Positions 17,670 to 26,024 of a stretch of DNA of 64,000 bases are shown in pieces. The notes below the pieces were generated by a model that was not told the DNA's origin, did no database searches, and worked only from the letters and a program-made list of their open reading frames with translations. Origin of the DNA: Alkalicoccus daliensis. GTDB lineage: Bacteria; Bacillota; Bacilli; Bacillales; Salisediminibacteriaceae. The translations under genes were made by a program, and so were the position numbers. The number at the start of each line of letters is the position of its first letter. The first letter of the stretch is position 1. The DNA lies in the NCBI RefSeq assembly GCF_900103955.1, contig NZ_FNIL01000002.1:186001-250000 (forward strand), given 5' to 3'.

Positions 17670-18029
17670 TTGAACTATAGTGTATTTTTACATTCACATT
17701 CTCTATTTTGGCTTGTAGCGGTTATTTTATTCGTATTAATTACGACATTTTATCGTTCCGGGAAAGCAAAGCCAGCAAAAATCATGCATATGGTGCTGCG
17801 CTTATTTTATATACTGCTGCTTATTACAGGAGTCAGTATGGTGATTATGAATTTTTACTGGGCAACAGCGGTAAAAGGGGCACTGGCGATCTGGCTGATT
17901 TATACAATGGAGCTGATTGCAACACGTATGGGCAAAGGCACATTAACCGGCGCAGCAAAAACGAACTTCTGGATTCAATTTGCGCTTGCACTGCTTGCAG
18001 TGCTTGTATTTGGATTTGTACTGACTTAA
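17670..18029 (+). CDS. yisL: YisL family (DUF1516) membrane protein
   Basis: A 119-residue protein with four hydrophobic segments and the conserved stretches HMVLRLFYILLLITG and KGALAIWLIYTMELI. Length and layout match Bacillus YisL; function is unknown. The TTG at 17670 is taken as start because GGGAGGG lies nine bases before and the family starts just ahead of the first helix; an ATG at 17547 would add 41 residues of non-conserved sequence. Confidence 0.85.
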   Translation: MNYSVFLHSHSLFWLVAVILFVLITTFYRSGKAKPAKIMHMVLRLFYILLLITGVSMVIMNFYWATAVKGALAIWLIYTMELIATRMGKGTLTGAAKTNFWIQFALALLAVLVFGFVLT

Positions 18030-18040
18030 TAAAACAATCA

Positions 18041-18076
18041 GCGGCCTGGAAACAGAAATGTTTCCAGGCCGCTTTT
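18041..18076 (+). terminator. Terminator of yisL
   Basis: GCGGCCTGGAAACA (18041-18054) pairs perfectly with TGTTTCCAGGCCGC (18059-18072) around GAAA, then TTTT. Confidence 0.9.
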
Positions 18077-18082
18077 AACGTG

Positions 18083-18120
18083 CTGAAAAACCTGAACGGG
18101 GGTACGCTCAGGTTTTTCAG
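18083..18120. terminator. Hairpin, likely terminator for the SinI-like gene
   Basis: CTGAAAAACCTGA (18083-18095) and TCAGGTTTTTCAG (18108-18120) form a perfect 13-bp stem 24 bases downstream of the minus-strand SinI-like stop. Confidence 0.6.
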
Positions 18121-18143
18121 AAATATATGTTGCATAATTCCGT

Positions 18144-18293
18144 CTATGGGATGCATTTTCCAGTAAAGAAAATAGGGTTCTTCCCTTTTTTAAGGAGATA
18201 AGTACGTATTTCTTGTTTAGAAATTCCCTGTTTCTTTGCTTGAATAATCAGCCCGCCCCAATCCAGGTACTCTGCCACTGTCCTTTCCCTCAT
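18144..18293 (-). CDS. SinI-like anti-repressor peptide (Sin domain)
   Basis: A 49-residue protein beginning MRERTVAEYLDWGG. The segment LIIQAKKQGISKQEIRTYL matches the SinI dimerisation helix-turn-helix pair (pattern: hydrophobic x2, Ala-Lys, G-I-S-x-x-E-I-R-x-Y/F-L). In Bacillus, SinI binds the repressor SinR and frees biofilm matrix genes. The start is firm: AAGGAG lies nine bases before the ATG at 18293. No SinR-type repressor or matrix genes are seen in the window, so the partner must be elsewhere. The C-terminal tail NPIFFTGKCIP is unlike that of SinI. Assigned by motif only. Confidence 0.72.
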   Translation of the reverse strand: MRERTVAEYLDWGGLIIQAKKQGISKQEIRTYLLKKGKNPIFFTGKCIP

Positions 18294-18670
18294 TCAGATT
18301 CGCTCCTTCCCCAGTCTAGACTGCTAGGCAGCAGGACATCCATAGCAGAGACACACCGTAGGATCCTGCATTTGCGCAGCTTTCTTTCAAAAGCCTGGCC
18401 TTTTTCTAGAGTCGAATCGCCCAATAAATTTGATACTTTATACTTATAATATAGACGATATCTTTCGTTTTAAAACCTATATCGTGAATTTTTTCATATT
18501 TATAAGGGGATTTTACATAAAAAAATAAATAAAGAACTGGTGCTTTTGTATGTATTATTAGAGATAATCCATCTGGTTTATCCATAAAATCCAAAATTAT
18601 CCTTTACATTATTTTCTTTTTCCCGTAAACTGGAAATATTCAAAATATTAAATGAAAGGAGCGTTGTCCC
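18294..18670. other. AT-rich intergenic region between divergent small genes
   Basis: No gene found. Contains a 7-bp hairpin ACGATAT (18455-18461) with ATATCGT (18479-18485). Promoters for the divergent SinI-like and YrzI-cluster genes should lie here but none is clear. Confidence 0.5.
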
Positions 18671-18742
18671 ATGTTGGCATTAACTGCGGTATCTCAAAGT
18701 ACAAGATTTCCATTCATGGGCGACGTTTCCTTGCTTCTGTAG
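18671..18742 (+). CDS. 23-residue peptide upstream of YrzI
   Basis: A 23-codon frame, MLALTAVSQST followed by RFPFMGDVSLLL, with a full SD AAAGGAG eight bases before the ATG. It ends just before a long terminator hairpin. Unknown family. Worth keeping because three such short frames with strong ribosome binding sites stand in a row here, the middle one being a recognisable YrzI protein. Confidence 0.45.
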   Translation: MLALTAVSQSTRFPFMGDVSLLL

Positions 18743-18762
18743 CATTACAGAAGAATATAAAG

Positions 18763-18867
18763 GCCGGAGTCCATTCCCCGTGTCCAGTGTATTTGTCGAT
18801 GAAACATCAGTCGCCCGGCTGATTGGAGACAAAGAGCTGCACGGGAAGGACTCCGGCTTTTTATTTT
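18763..18867 (+). terminator. Long terminator hairpin after the 23-residue peptide
   Basis: GCCGGAGTCC (18763-18772) is exactly complementary to GGACTCCGGC (18848-18857), followed by TTTTTATTTTT. The 75-base interior can fold further. Confidence 0.75.
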
Positions 18868-18969
18868 TGACTGCAGAAGGCAGGTCTTCGGCAGGCACAT
18901 AGAAAGGAGGAACTAAAAAGAGAGCGAGCCTTCCGCGCAGAAGCACAGCGGGCGCAGGAGGGATATAAG

Positions 18970-19119
18970 ATGCAGCTGAATTTATTTTTTTTCTCTATTA
19001 TTATTCAAAAACGAAAACTCTCTGCAAAGGAATTGAAGCGCGAACAGCAATTGATGGAAAAGCAGAAAGCATTCAAACAAGCACAGGACCGCAGCATAGA
19101 GCACCGGCGTATGCTGTAA
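18970..19119 (+). CDS. yrzI: YrzI family small protein
   Basis: A 49-residue protein with a hydrophobic N-terminus, MQLNLFFFSIIIQKRK, followed by a charged helix (KELKREQQLMEKQKAFK). This is the build of the Bacillus YrzI small-protein family. SD AGGAGGG lies seven bases before ATG 18970. Function is not established with certainty. It is flanked by two still shorter frames, each with its own strong SD and terminator; from memory, B. subtilis yrzI also lies among very short peptide genes. Confidence 0.75.
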   Translation: MQLNLFFFSIIIQKRKLSAKELKREQQLMEKQKAFKQAQDRSIEHRRML

Positions 19120-19139
19120 AATTAAAGGAGGAGATAGCT

Positions 19140-19202
19140 ATGCTATTATATGAATGGACGAAAGTGGTAATGATAGGCGATATTCGGACGGGATTTATAT
19201 AG
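19140..19202 (+). CDS. 20-residue peptide downstream of YrzI
   Basis: A 20-codon frame, MLLYEWTKVVMIGDIRTGFI, starting five bases after AAAGGAGGAG and ending before a terminator. It shares a loose M-x(0-1)-G-D-I/V motif with the 23-residue peptide at 18671. Too short for family assignment; the SD quality is the main support. Confidence 0.45.
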   Translation: MLLYEWTKVVMIGDIRTGFI

Positions 19203-19240
19203 CAGAAGCAGCGGTTGTAAAAGTTGCTGCATCTGGAAAG

Positions 19241-19276
19241 CACCGGCGGAGGACTGATCCTTTGCCGGTGTTTTTT
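19241..19276 (+). terminator. Terminator of the YrzI cluster
   Basis: CACCGGC (19241-19247) pairs with GCCGGTG (19264-19270), followed by six T. Confidence 0.85.
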
Positions 19277-19368
19277 CATTTCTTAAGGTGGAACGGTTGT
19301 GGAAAATTATGTTAGCATTTAAAGAAGAGAAGATACATAATAATCGGAGGAAAGCAGGGGAGGGGTGA

Positions 19369-19800
19369 ATGATTATGGGAGTTGAGCCTGTATTCTGGGT
19401 GGAACTGATCCTGCTGCTGGCTGGAATGATCATGATGATAATGGCTTTTAATTCTGCCATGCGAAAATTTTTCAAAGTGGAAAAGCAGAAGCCGTTTACG
19501 AATGTACATATGAATGATGTGCATAAGAAGGCGGATTGGACCGTAAGAGGCTTCGTCATCCTTTATTTAATAGTAGGACATTTTGCGAATATTCATAGAG
19601 AGCCTGCAGAGCAGATCTGGTATTTTAATTTTATATTTATTCTGGTTGTTTCGATCGTCGCAACAGAAGGAGTCCAGGCAGTGATGGAGAAGAAGTATGC
19701 GGAAAACCCCAATGCCTATAAACTGACACTAAGCCGAATGATATTTGTAGTTTTGTTATTACTAGTGCTGATTATTACAGATTTTTTTGGTCTGATTTAG
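19369..19800 (+). CDS. DUF4181-like membrane protein
   Basis: A 143-residue integral membrane protein with four hydrophobic segments and a conserved-looking cytosolic loop after the first (FKVEKQKPFTNVHMNDVHKK), which resembles DUF4181. Function unknown. ATG at 19369 follows GGGGAGGGGT; a second ATG lies two codons on. Monocistronic by spacing. Confidence 0.65.
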   Translation: MIMGVEPVFWVELILLLAGMIMMIMAFNSAMRKFFKVEKQKPFTNVHMNDVHKKADWTVRGFVILYLIVGHFANIHREPAEQIWYFNFIFILVVSIVATEGVQAVMEKKYAENPNAYKLTLSRMIFVVLLLLVLIITDFFGLI

Positions 19801-19984
19801 TGGTGGGTTATTTTAAGGCTTTGTGAAAAACAAAAAGGTGAGCCAGCGGCTTCTCTACCTGCCGCGGAGTTTCCTTAGGAAATAAGCAAGGTTCCATGTA
19901 GTGAACTCCAAGCGGAACAAACACCGTTTTCTGGGATGTAAAAATCGCAGCTGGCTTCGTACTGCAGCTGTCTTGGTTTTCTCG

Positions 19985-20446
19985 TTATTGTATTTCTATA
20001 GTAAATGTGTAGGAGTTAGTACCGTTTTCCCAATCCGCCACCACTTCATAAATATAAGTACCAAAACCAGGAGGAGCAGTAAATTGCGCATGCTGGTGTT
20101 CTACTTTTTCTTTTGTTCCGCTCTCGTCCCAAAGGTATAGAGTTATATCAGGATTTTCTTCCACCTGAATGTTGATAGTTTCATTTGGCTGAACAGCAAT
20201 TGCTTCGAGCTCCACAGCGATCTGGAGGGGAGAGGCATGATCAGTCTGGACCACTTCTGTTTCCGTACCTTTCTGCCTTTCCCATTCCTACCCGCCAGGT
20301 TCCATTTCATATTCCGTATCATTAATCACAACTTCTCCAGTGAGCGATGGGGGGAACTCATTATCGAGCATGCCTGTTCCGTTCGCTGTGCAGCCGACTG
20401 TTACAAATAATCCGCACAGTATTATGTTAAATCGTTGAAATCTCAT
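19985..20446 (-). pseudogene. Lipoprotein gene broken by an in-frame TAG
   Basis: The frame starts at ATG 20446 with SD GGGGG and encodes a lipoprotein signal, MRFQRFNIILCGLFVTVGC (lipobox TVGC), then about 35 residues. A TAG at 20290-20288 interrupts it; the same frame then continues without shift to 19985 with a beta-sandwich-like domain (TLYLWDESG, GFGTYIYEVVADW). One base change (for example CAG to TAG) would explain it. The second part has a later in-frame GTG codon at 20254 but no evident SD. Function unknown. Confidence 0.7.
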
Positions 20447-20560
20447 AATATTCCCCCTTAATTTTTTTGATGAAAGCTGAATAATATGGTTTTTTCAGGA
20501 CTTTTACTTTCTGGCAGTGATGCAAAGAATACAATAGTGACTTTTAATATATGATTGAAA

Positions 20561-20911
20561 TCAAAGCATTTTGCTTCGGATTTCTTCAGGTATCATGATT
20601 ACTTCCGGTGTTAAATCTATCGGTGTAAAGGTTTCATCAATGCATTCTTTCCAGAACTCCAAATGCTTTTTATCAATCCAGTGGGTAGAGTCAGTTACCT
20701 CTTGTCCGCCGTGACCCTGCACAGAGTACCAGTACATAAATTCTTCCCCATGTAAATCCTCTCTGAAAATCGTCTCCACATACATTTTTTCATCATCTAA
20801 TGTAAGAAGTACCTCTTCCATATGTTCGTTTAAAAACTTAATCCATTCATCTACGCGTTTTGTTTTATCTTTTTTTACTTTGAATCTGGTTAATTCTACA
20901 GTTAATTTCAT
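20561..20911 (-). CDS. DUF6176 family protein
   Basis: A 116-residue cytosolic protein beginning MKLTVELTRFKVKKDK. The family features are RVDEWIKFLNEHMEEVL, EEFMYWYSVQG and HWIDKKHLEFWKECID; the fold is probably a dimeric alpha/beta barrel. Function unknown. The ATG at 20911 is preferred over the in-frame GTG five codons earlier because GAAGGAG lies just upstream of the ATG. Confidence 0.7.
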   Translation of the reverse strand: MKLTVELTRFKVKKDKTKRVDEWIKFLNEHMEEVLLTLDDEKMYVETIFREDLHGEEFMYWYSVQGHGGQEVTDSTHWIDKKHLEFWKECIDETFTPIDLTPEVIMIPEEIRSKML

Positions 20912-20956
20912 TGAAAGCTCCTTCACTGATTATCTTATAGGTAGGACAGTATTAAT

Positions 20957-21262
20957 TTAGTTAGTTTCTGTTTTATTTTGAGAAAAAACTTTTTCCTGCT
21001 TTATCGTTATTAATATATGCCAGGAAACTAGAAGAGTAACAGCAGGAAGAATTAAATTCCAGGAGGAATAATTTGTTGCAGCTCCAGAATAAAAGGTGTA
21101 ATGATACATAATTTCGTAAAGCAGCGTCAGAAACAGCGTAACAATGGGACCAAAAATCAATTTTCTAAACACAAGCAACGCTGCAATACCTAAACCGACA
21201 GCAGTAAATGGAAGAACAATTAGCTGTTCCACGAATGGATCCAGACCGGGTATAAATGTCAT
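20957..21262 (-). CDS. Small membrane protein, possibly DUF2651
   Basis: A 101-residue protein with three hydrophobic segments (about 10-33, 36-57, 68-88) and a short charged tail (KQEKVFSQNKTETN). The first two segments resemble small Bacillus membrane proteins such as DUF2651, but this is a weak match. SD AAGGAG before the ATG at 21262. It may be cotranscribed with the DUF6176 gene 45 bases downstream. Confidence 0.5.
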   Translation of the reverse strand: MTFIPGLDPFVEQLIVLPFTAVGLGIAALLVFRKLIFGPIVTLFLTLLYEIMYHYTFYSGAATNYSSWNLILPAVTLLVSWHILITIKQEKVFSQNKTETN

Positions 21263-21469
21263 AGTACAACTCCTTAAAGTGAATTAAAAAATACATTTTT
21301 TTCCTATTAAAGGTATAATACACTGCGAACAAAGAAATAGACAGCTTAAATAAAATATTTTAGGGGGTATAGTTTTTAATTTCGATCATCACCTGAAAAT
21401 TTCTATAGTGAAAGAACTGCACGGAGAACAGGAATCGCCACGCAGATTATCTTTCGCATTAAAAAAAAA

Positions 21470-21539
21470 TTGACAGATCACTTATAAGAAGGTATGTTAT
21501 TTATTAAGTGATATTGATAATCATTCTCATTATCAATAT
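21470..21539 (+). promoter_or_regulatory. Promoter and Fur box of the siderophore-binding protein gene
   Basis: TTGACA (21470-21475), 17 bases, TATGTT (21493-21498). Just downstream, ATATTGATAAT (21511-21521) and ATTATCAATAT (21529-21539) form a perfect inverted repeat around CATTCTC, containing the classic Fur/PerR-like 7-1-7 core. It predicts iron repression. Confidence 0.85.
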
Positions 21540-21582
21540 CAGCAAATAGATAGTAATTATCATAAAGGGGATCTGAAGGAAG

Positions 21583-22491
21583 ATGAAATTGAAAAATATG
21601 CTGTACGCAACATCTATGTTATTTTTATTTACTGCCTGCTCTGACGGAGAAGATGCCGAGACAAGTGCAGCGGAGGAAGATGGAACGATTACATATGAGT
21701 CAGAGGCCGGTCCGGTGGAAGTGCCAGCAAATCCTGAGCGAATTATTACGCTGACGAACGGACCGAATGTGCTGGCACTGGATGGAAATGTGGTAGGCGT
21801 GGACAGCTGGACAAAAGCGAATCCGTTGTTTACAGAAAAGCTGGAAGACGTAGAGGAAGTATCTGAAGAAAACCTGGAGAAAATTATTGAATTGGAGCCG
21901 GATCTTATTATCGGCGGTACGCATATGAATAATGTGGAGCAGCTGCAGGAAATTGCACCGACAGTACTTTTTACCTGGGGCGAGCTTGATTATCTTTCCC
22001 AGCAGGTGGAGATTGGGAAGCTGCTGAATAAAGAAGAGGAAGCACAGGACTGGGTGGAGGATTTTGAAGCGCGTGCAAAGGCAAGCGGCGAAGAGATTAA
22101 AGAAAAACATGGGGAAGATGTGACTGTGTCGGTGTTTGAAAACGGAGACAAGGAAGTGTATGTTTTCGGAAATAACTATGCCAGAGGCACAGAAATTCTT
22201 TATCAGGCGATGGAACTGGAGATGCCGGAAAAAGTAGAAGCAGATGCACTGGAGGCAGGCGTGCATACGATGTCTTCTGAAGTAGTTCCTGAATATGCAG
22301 GAGATTATATTGTGCTCAGCAGATCGCAGCAGGGAGATAATTCCTTTATGGAAACGGACACGTGGAACAACATTCCTGCTGTAGCCGATGGAAATGTGAT
22401 TGAAATTGATACAGAGGCTTCCACCTACAGTGATCCGATTACGCTGGAGCATTTACTGGAAGTGTTTGAAGAAGGATTTTTAGAAGAATAA
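21583..22491 (+). CDS. Iron-siderophore ABC transporter substrate-binding lipoprotein
   Basis: A 302-residue class III periplasmic binding protein on a lipid anchor (lipobox FTAC, Cys19). The domain begins GPVEVPANPERIITL, has the first-lobe helix signature LEKIIELEPDLIIGG, and ends with the usual C-terminal lobe. It binds ferric siderophore or citrate and hands it to a FecCD-type permease; no permease or ATPase gene is adjacent, so it is an orphan that uses components encoded elsewhere. The Fur box upstream supports the iron role. Confidence 0.9.
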   Translation: MKLKNMLYATSMLFLFTACSDGEDAETSAAEEDGTITYESEAGPVEVPANPERIITLTNGPNVLALDGNVVGVDSWTKANPLFTEKLEDVEEVSEENLEKIIELEPDLIIGGTHMNNVEQLQEIAPTVLFTWGELDYLSQQVEIGKLLNKEEEAQDWVEDFEARAKASGEEIKEKHGEDVTVSVFENGDKEVYVFGNNYARGTEILYQAMELEMPEKVEADALEAGVHTMSSEVVPEYAGDYIVLSRSQQGDNSFMETDTWNNIPAVADGNVIEIDTEASTYSDPITLEHLLEVFEEGFLEE

Positions 22492-22516
22492 AAGCTGAAT
22501 ATGGTGCAACAAACAA

Positions 22517-22546
22517 AGAAAGACAGCAGATTTCTGCTGTCTTTCT
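22517..22546. terminator. Bidirectional terminator between the siderophore-binding protein gene and ald
   Basis: AGAAAGACAGCAGA (22517-22530) pairs with TCTGCTGTCTTTCT (22533-22546), perfect 14 bp, between convergent genes. Confidence 0.75.
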
Positions 22547-22547
22547 G

Positions 22548-23669
22548 TTATTTTATCGACAATGCTTTTTCCGGAGGCAGATAGTCGAAGCCGAGATCGT
22601 TTGCGACCGCTTCGTAGGTTACATGCCCGGCAGCTGTGTTGACACCTTTCATGAGCGGTGGGGACGATTGCAGTGCTGGAAGTAATCCTTTATTGGCAAT
22701 TTTCAGCGCATAGGAAACAGTTACATTTGTCAGGCCGGTCGTGGACGTTCTCGGCACGGCCCCCGGCATATTTGCTACAGCGTAATGCAGTACGCCATGC
22801 TTCGTATACGTGGGATCGTCGTGCGTCGTAATATGATCTATCGTTTCTACAATGCCCCCCTGATCAATTGCCACATCCACGATCACAGAGCCTGGGTGCA
22901 TCGTTTTTACCATATCTTCTGTGACGAGCCTTGGCGCTTTCGCACCCGGAATCAGTACTGCGCCGATCAGCAGGTCAGATTCCTGCACAGATAAAGCGAT
23001 ATTGAGCGGATTGCTCATCAGGGTATTAATTTCCGCGCCGAACAAATCATCCAGCTGCCGCAGGCGGTCGGCATTCAGATCAATGATAGTAACGTCCGCA
23101 CCGAGCCCAATGGCAATTTTTGCAGCGTTTGTGCCCACGACACCCCCACCGATAATTGTTACTTTCCCGCGTCTCACACCGGGAATTCCCGAAAGCAGGA
23201 CGCCGCTGCCTCCGCGTGATTTTTCTAAAAACTGTGCTCCGATCTGTGCTGCCATCCGGCCGGCAACCTCGCTCATCGGCGTCAGCAACGGAAGTGTATG
23301 ATCTACCTCCACCGTTTCATAAGCAATAGCCGTCACTTTATGTTTTGTCAGAGCTTCTGCAAGCTCGGGGACATTTGCTAAATGGAGATAGGTGAATAAA
23401 ATCAGGTCTTCCCGAAAGAATTTATATTCTTTCTCGAGCGGTTCCTTCACCTTCATAATCATCTCTGCTTCCTTCCAGACGTTTTCTGCGTCTTCACGCA
23501 GGAAAGCACCTGCCTCTTCATATTCCCTGTTAGAAAAACCGCTTTCGATTCCGGCACCATTTTCTATGAGCACCTGGTGTCCTGCCTGAGTGAGTGTCAT
23601 GACGCCTGCGGGGGTTAAAGCAACTCTGTTTTCGTTGTTTTTAATTTCTCTGGGCACACCGATAATCAT
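22548..23669 (-). CDS. ald: Alanine dehydrogenase
   Basis: A 373-residue NAD-dependent enzyme interconverting L-alanine and pyruvate plus ammonia. The N-terminus [20 protein letters not shown] and the NAD-binding loop [14 protein letters not shown] are diagnostic, and length equals the family's. Ald feeds alanine into central metabolism during growth on amino acids and sporulation. SD GGGAGG before ATG 23669. Monocistronic and convergent with the siderophore-binding protein gene. Confidence 0.97.
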   Translation of the reverse strand: MIIGVPREIKNNENRVALTPAGVMTLTQAGHQVLIENGAGIESGFSNREYEEAGAFLREDAENVWKEAEMIMKVKEPLEKEYKFFREDLILFTYLHLANVPELAEALTKHKVTAIAYETVEVDHTLPLLTPMSEVAGRMAAQIGAQFLEKSRGGSGVLLSGIPGVRRGKVTIIGGGVVGTNAAKIAIGLGADVTIIDLNADRLRQLDDLFGAEINTLMSNPLNIALSVQESDLLIGAVLIPGAKAPRLVTEDMVKTMHPGSVIVDVAIDQGGIVETIDHITTHDDPTYTKHGVLHYAVANMPGAVPRTSTTGLTNVTVSYALKIANKGLLPALQSSPPLMKGVNTAAGHVTYEAVANDLGFDYLPPEKALSIK

Positions 23670-23830
23670 TCATATTTCCTCCCTTGTAAAAAAATAAATT
23701 TTTATTTCAGGGTGTTTCGCTGGATATCTACGGTGAGGTCCTGTGACAGCTGGAGAAGAGGCATGGTACAGGAAAAGCCTATCTGACAATATGTCATGAT
23801 AGGCGAAGGATCTCCGTATGAAAATGATCC

Positions 23831-24058
23831 TTATTTGGATTCTCCTTCTGTAAGATCCCGGTAAGGAAATTTCGGTTTAATTTCATTCTCGAAGTAAGCA
23901 GTCTTATCATCACTGGACAAAAGACCGACGTACTGTTGATCCTGCACTTCATAGTAAATCACATAAGCACCGGAGTTATAACGAATGTGTAACTGTTTCA
24001 ACTCTTCATCAAAGCCGATTTCTTTCATATCTGCAGCAGCAATATTCGTCCATTCCAT
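23831..24058 (-). CDS. KTSC domain protein
   Basis: A 75-residue protein that is essentially one KTSC domain: short strands IAAADMKEIGFDEE, LHIRYNSGAYVIYYEV and the helix-containing end. Members occur alone or next to lysyl-tRNA synthetase domains and may bind nucleic acid; function unsettled. SD AAAGGGGG before ATG 24058. Confidence 0.75.
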   Translation of the reverse strand: MEWTNIAAADMKEIGFDEELKQLHIRYNSGAYVIYYEVQDQQYVGLLSSDDKTAYFENEIKPKFPYRDLTEGESK

Positions 24059-24257
24059 TATTGACTACCCCCTTTAGTATATATAATTCCATTCCCAGCC
24101 GGTTATTTTCATAAACCTGAAGTGAAACAGAAGGATGCAACGATTTAGAAAAACAAGGAGAAAATTTACATTAATTATGAAAATATTTCCTTCCGTAAGT
24201 CGAAAGATATGGTAGGATAGAAGGGTGTATAAAGAATGAGGGAACGGGGCGATCAAA

Positions 24258-25997
24258 GTGAGTGATTTACATAATGAAAGTCTCAGCCAGGAGGTTGAGA
24301 GAAATACACTAGCTGACCTCCTTCCTGTATTGAACGAAGCTGACTTACAGCGAATGCTTCAATTGCTGGATCAGGCTGCCTGTGCAGCGGTTGTAGATGA
24401 TACCGGCATAATCGTCCATGCAAGCAGGGAATTTGCCGGTAAGTTAAAGGCAGACAGGCAGGATCTTGTTGGTAAACTTTACGGGGATATTATAAACACG
24501 CAGGGATCTTCTGCCCCTTTTGACGGGGAATACCAGCATTTTAATTTGCCGGACAAGGGAACTGCGAAAAGAAAAGATGGGTCGAGAATTTATTTCGAGA
24601 TAAAAAGCACTCCGCTGGAATTTAAAGACAATCAGCGAAAAGGAAATCTTCTGCTTCACTTTGACGTAAGTGCATTAATTGCAGCGGAAGATAAATTTGA
24701 AAAGCTTGCAAAAATAGATCCGTTGACAAAGCTGAAAAACCGGAAGCAGTTTCAGCGGGAGGTAAACAACGCGGTTTTTGGCAGAGAAGCGATTACCCTT
24801 TTGTTTATTAATCTGGACAGATTTAAATATTATAATGATACACTTGGCCATTTTACGGGCGATGCATTGATTTTATCCATTTCCAAAGCGCTGCAGAAAC
24901 TCGAAACAAAGCATTTCCGTGTGTACCGTTATGCGGGAGATGAATTTGCGGTGCTGCTTAGGGGTGTTCATCATGAAGAAGCGGCAGCAAATTTTGCGCA
25001 ACGAGTAATGAAAGTATTTGCGAAGCCTTTTTCCATTCAAACTAAAGAGTTGAAAGTTTCTGCCAGTATCGGAATTTCCCGTTTTCCGGGAGGTGCTTCC
25101 ACTGCCGCTGAGCTGATACAGCAGGCAACGACCGCAATGCAGTCGGCAAAGGAAATGGGGCGGGACAGCTACAAATCCTATGCGCCGCAGCTGACGACGA
25201 AATATGATCAAAAGCTATTGATTGAAAAGAAGCTTCGGCATGCACTGGAACTGCGTTCATTTGAGCTTTTTTACCAGCCACAGGTCGATTTGAAAAACCA
25301 GCAGGTGGTAGGTGCGGAGGCACTGCTGCGCTGGCATGATAAAGAGCTTGGAACGCTGCCGCCGGATGTGTTTATTCCTATCGCTGAAAAGTCAGGGCTG
25401 ATTATTCAAATCGGGGACTGGGTGCTGGAGGAAGCGTGCAGGGAAGCAAAAACATGGGCAGATAACGGACAGGCGCTGCGCGTCGGTGTGAATATTTCAC
25501 CACTCCAGTTCCAGCGGCCGGATTTTGTCAATAAAGTGAAAAAGGTGCTGCAGCGGACAGGGCTGGATCCGTCGCTGCTGGACCTGGAAATCACAGAAAA
25601 TGATCTTTTATATCATCAGGAAGAAAGTCTGGATACGCTGCGCAGGCTGAAAGCCGAAGGAATCCGCATTTCCATTGATGATTTTGGAACGGGCTACAGT
25701 TCGTTAAGCTACCTGCGCCAGTTCCCAGTCGATACACTGAAAATCGATAAATCTTTTATTAAAGATGTGCTCATGAACAAAAAAGATCAGGCAATCGTCA
25801 CTTCGATTATTCAGCTGGCACATAATATGAAAATGCGCGTCATTGCAGAAGGTGTGGAAACAAAAAACATGCTCCCATTTTTATTTGAGCAGCAGTGTGA
25901 CGAAATGCAGGGGTTTCTTTACAGCAGGCCCGTCCCGGCGGCTTCGCTGGCAGAGTATATGGAAGCTTCCCGGTCTGCACAGCTGTTTGTCAATTAA
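24258..25997 (+). CDS. PAS-GGDEF-EAL cyclic-di-GMP turnover protein
   Basis: A 579-residue cytosolic protein. A PAS-like domain (about 35-140) is followed by a GGDEF domain (150-305) with AGDEF at 226-230 and no RxxD inhibitory site, then an EAL domain (320-570). The EAL catalytic set looks complete: EALLRWH (E354), ITEND, IDDFGTGYSSL, KIDKSF and AEGVE, so phosphodiesterase activity is expected. The cyclase may still work, since A/SGDEF variants can be active. GTG at 24258. Short spacing to the methyltransferase gene suggests cotranscription. Confidence 0.9.
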   Translation: MSDLHNESLSQEVERNTLADLLPVLNEADLQRMLQLLDQAACAAVVDDTGIIVHASREFAGKLKADRQDLVGKLYGDIINTQGSSAPFDGEYQHFNLPDKGTAKRKDGSRIYFEIKSTPLEFKDNQRKGNLLLHFDVSALIAAEDKFEKLAKIDPLTKLKNRKQFQREVNNAVFGREAITLLFINLDRFKYYNDTLGHFTGDALILSISKALQKLETKHFRVYRYAGDEFAVLLRGVHHEEAAANFAQRVMKVFAKPFSIQTKELKVSASIGISRFPGGASTAAELIQQATTAMQSAKEMGRDSYKSYAPQLTTKYDQKLLIEKKLRHALELRSFELFYQPQVDLKNQQVVGAEALLRWHDKELGTLPPDVFIPIAEKSGLIIQIGDWVLEEACREAKTWADNGQALRVGVNISPLQFQRPDFVNKVKKVLQRTGLDPSLLDLEITENDLLYHQEESLDTLRRLKAEGIRISIDDFGTGYSSLSYLRQFPVDTLKIDKSFIKDVLMNKKDQAIVTSIIQLAHNMKMRVIAEGVETKNMLPFLFEQQCDEMQGFLYSRPVPAASLAEYMEASRSAQLFVN

Positions 25998-26024
25998 ATC
26001 AGCGGAGGCAGAAGGGAGAATACA

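Noticed and set aside
19818-19960. Possible further repeat module after the DUF4181 gene
   Set aside because: Only short matches such as TGCCGCGGAG; no conserved order of blocks or hairpin could be shown.
21700-22452. A 250-codon frame opposite the siderophore-binding protein gene
   Set aside because: The sense strand has signal peptide, domain and Fur promoter; the antisense frame has none.
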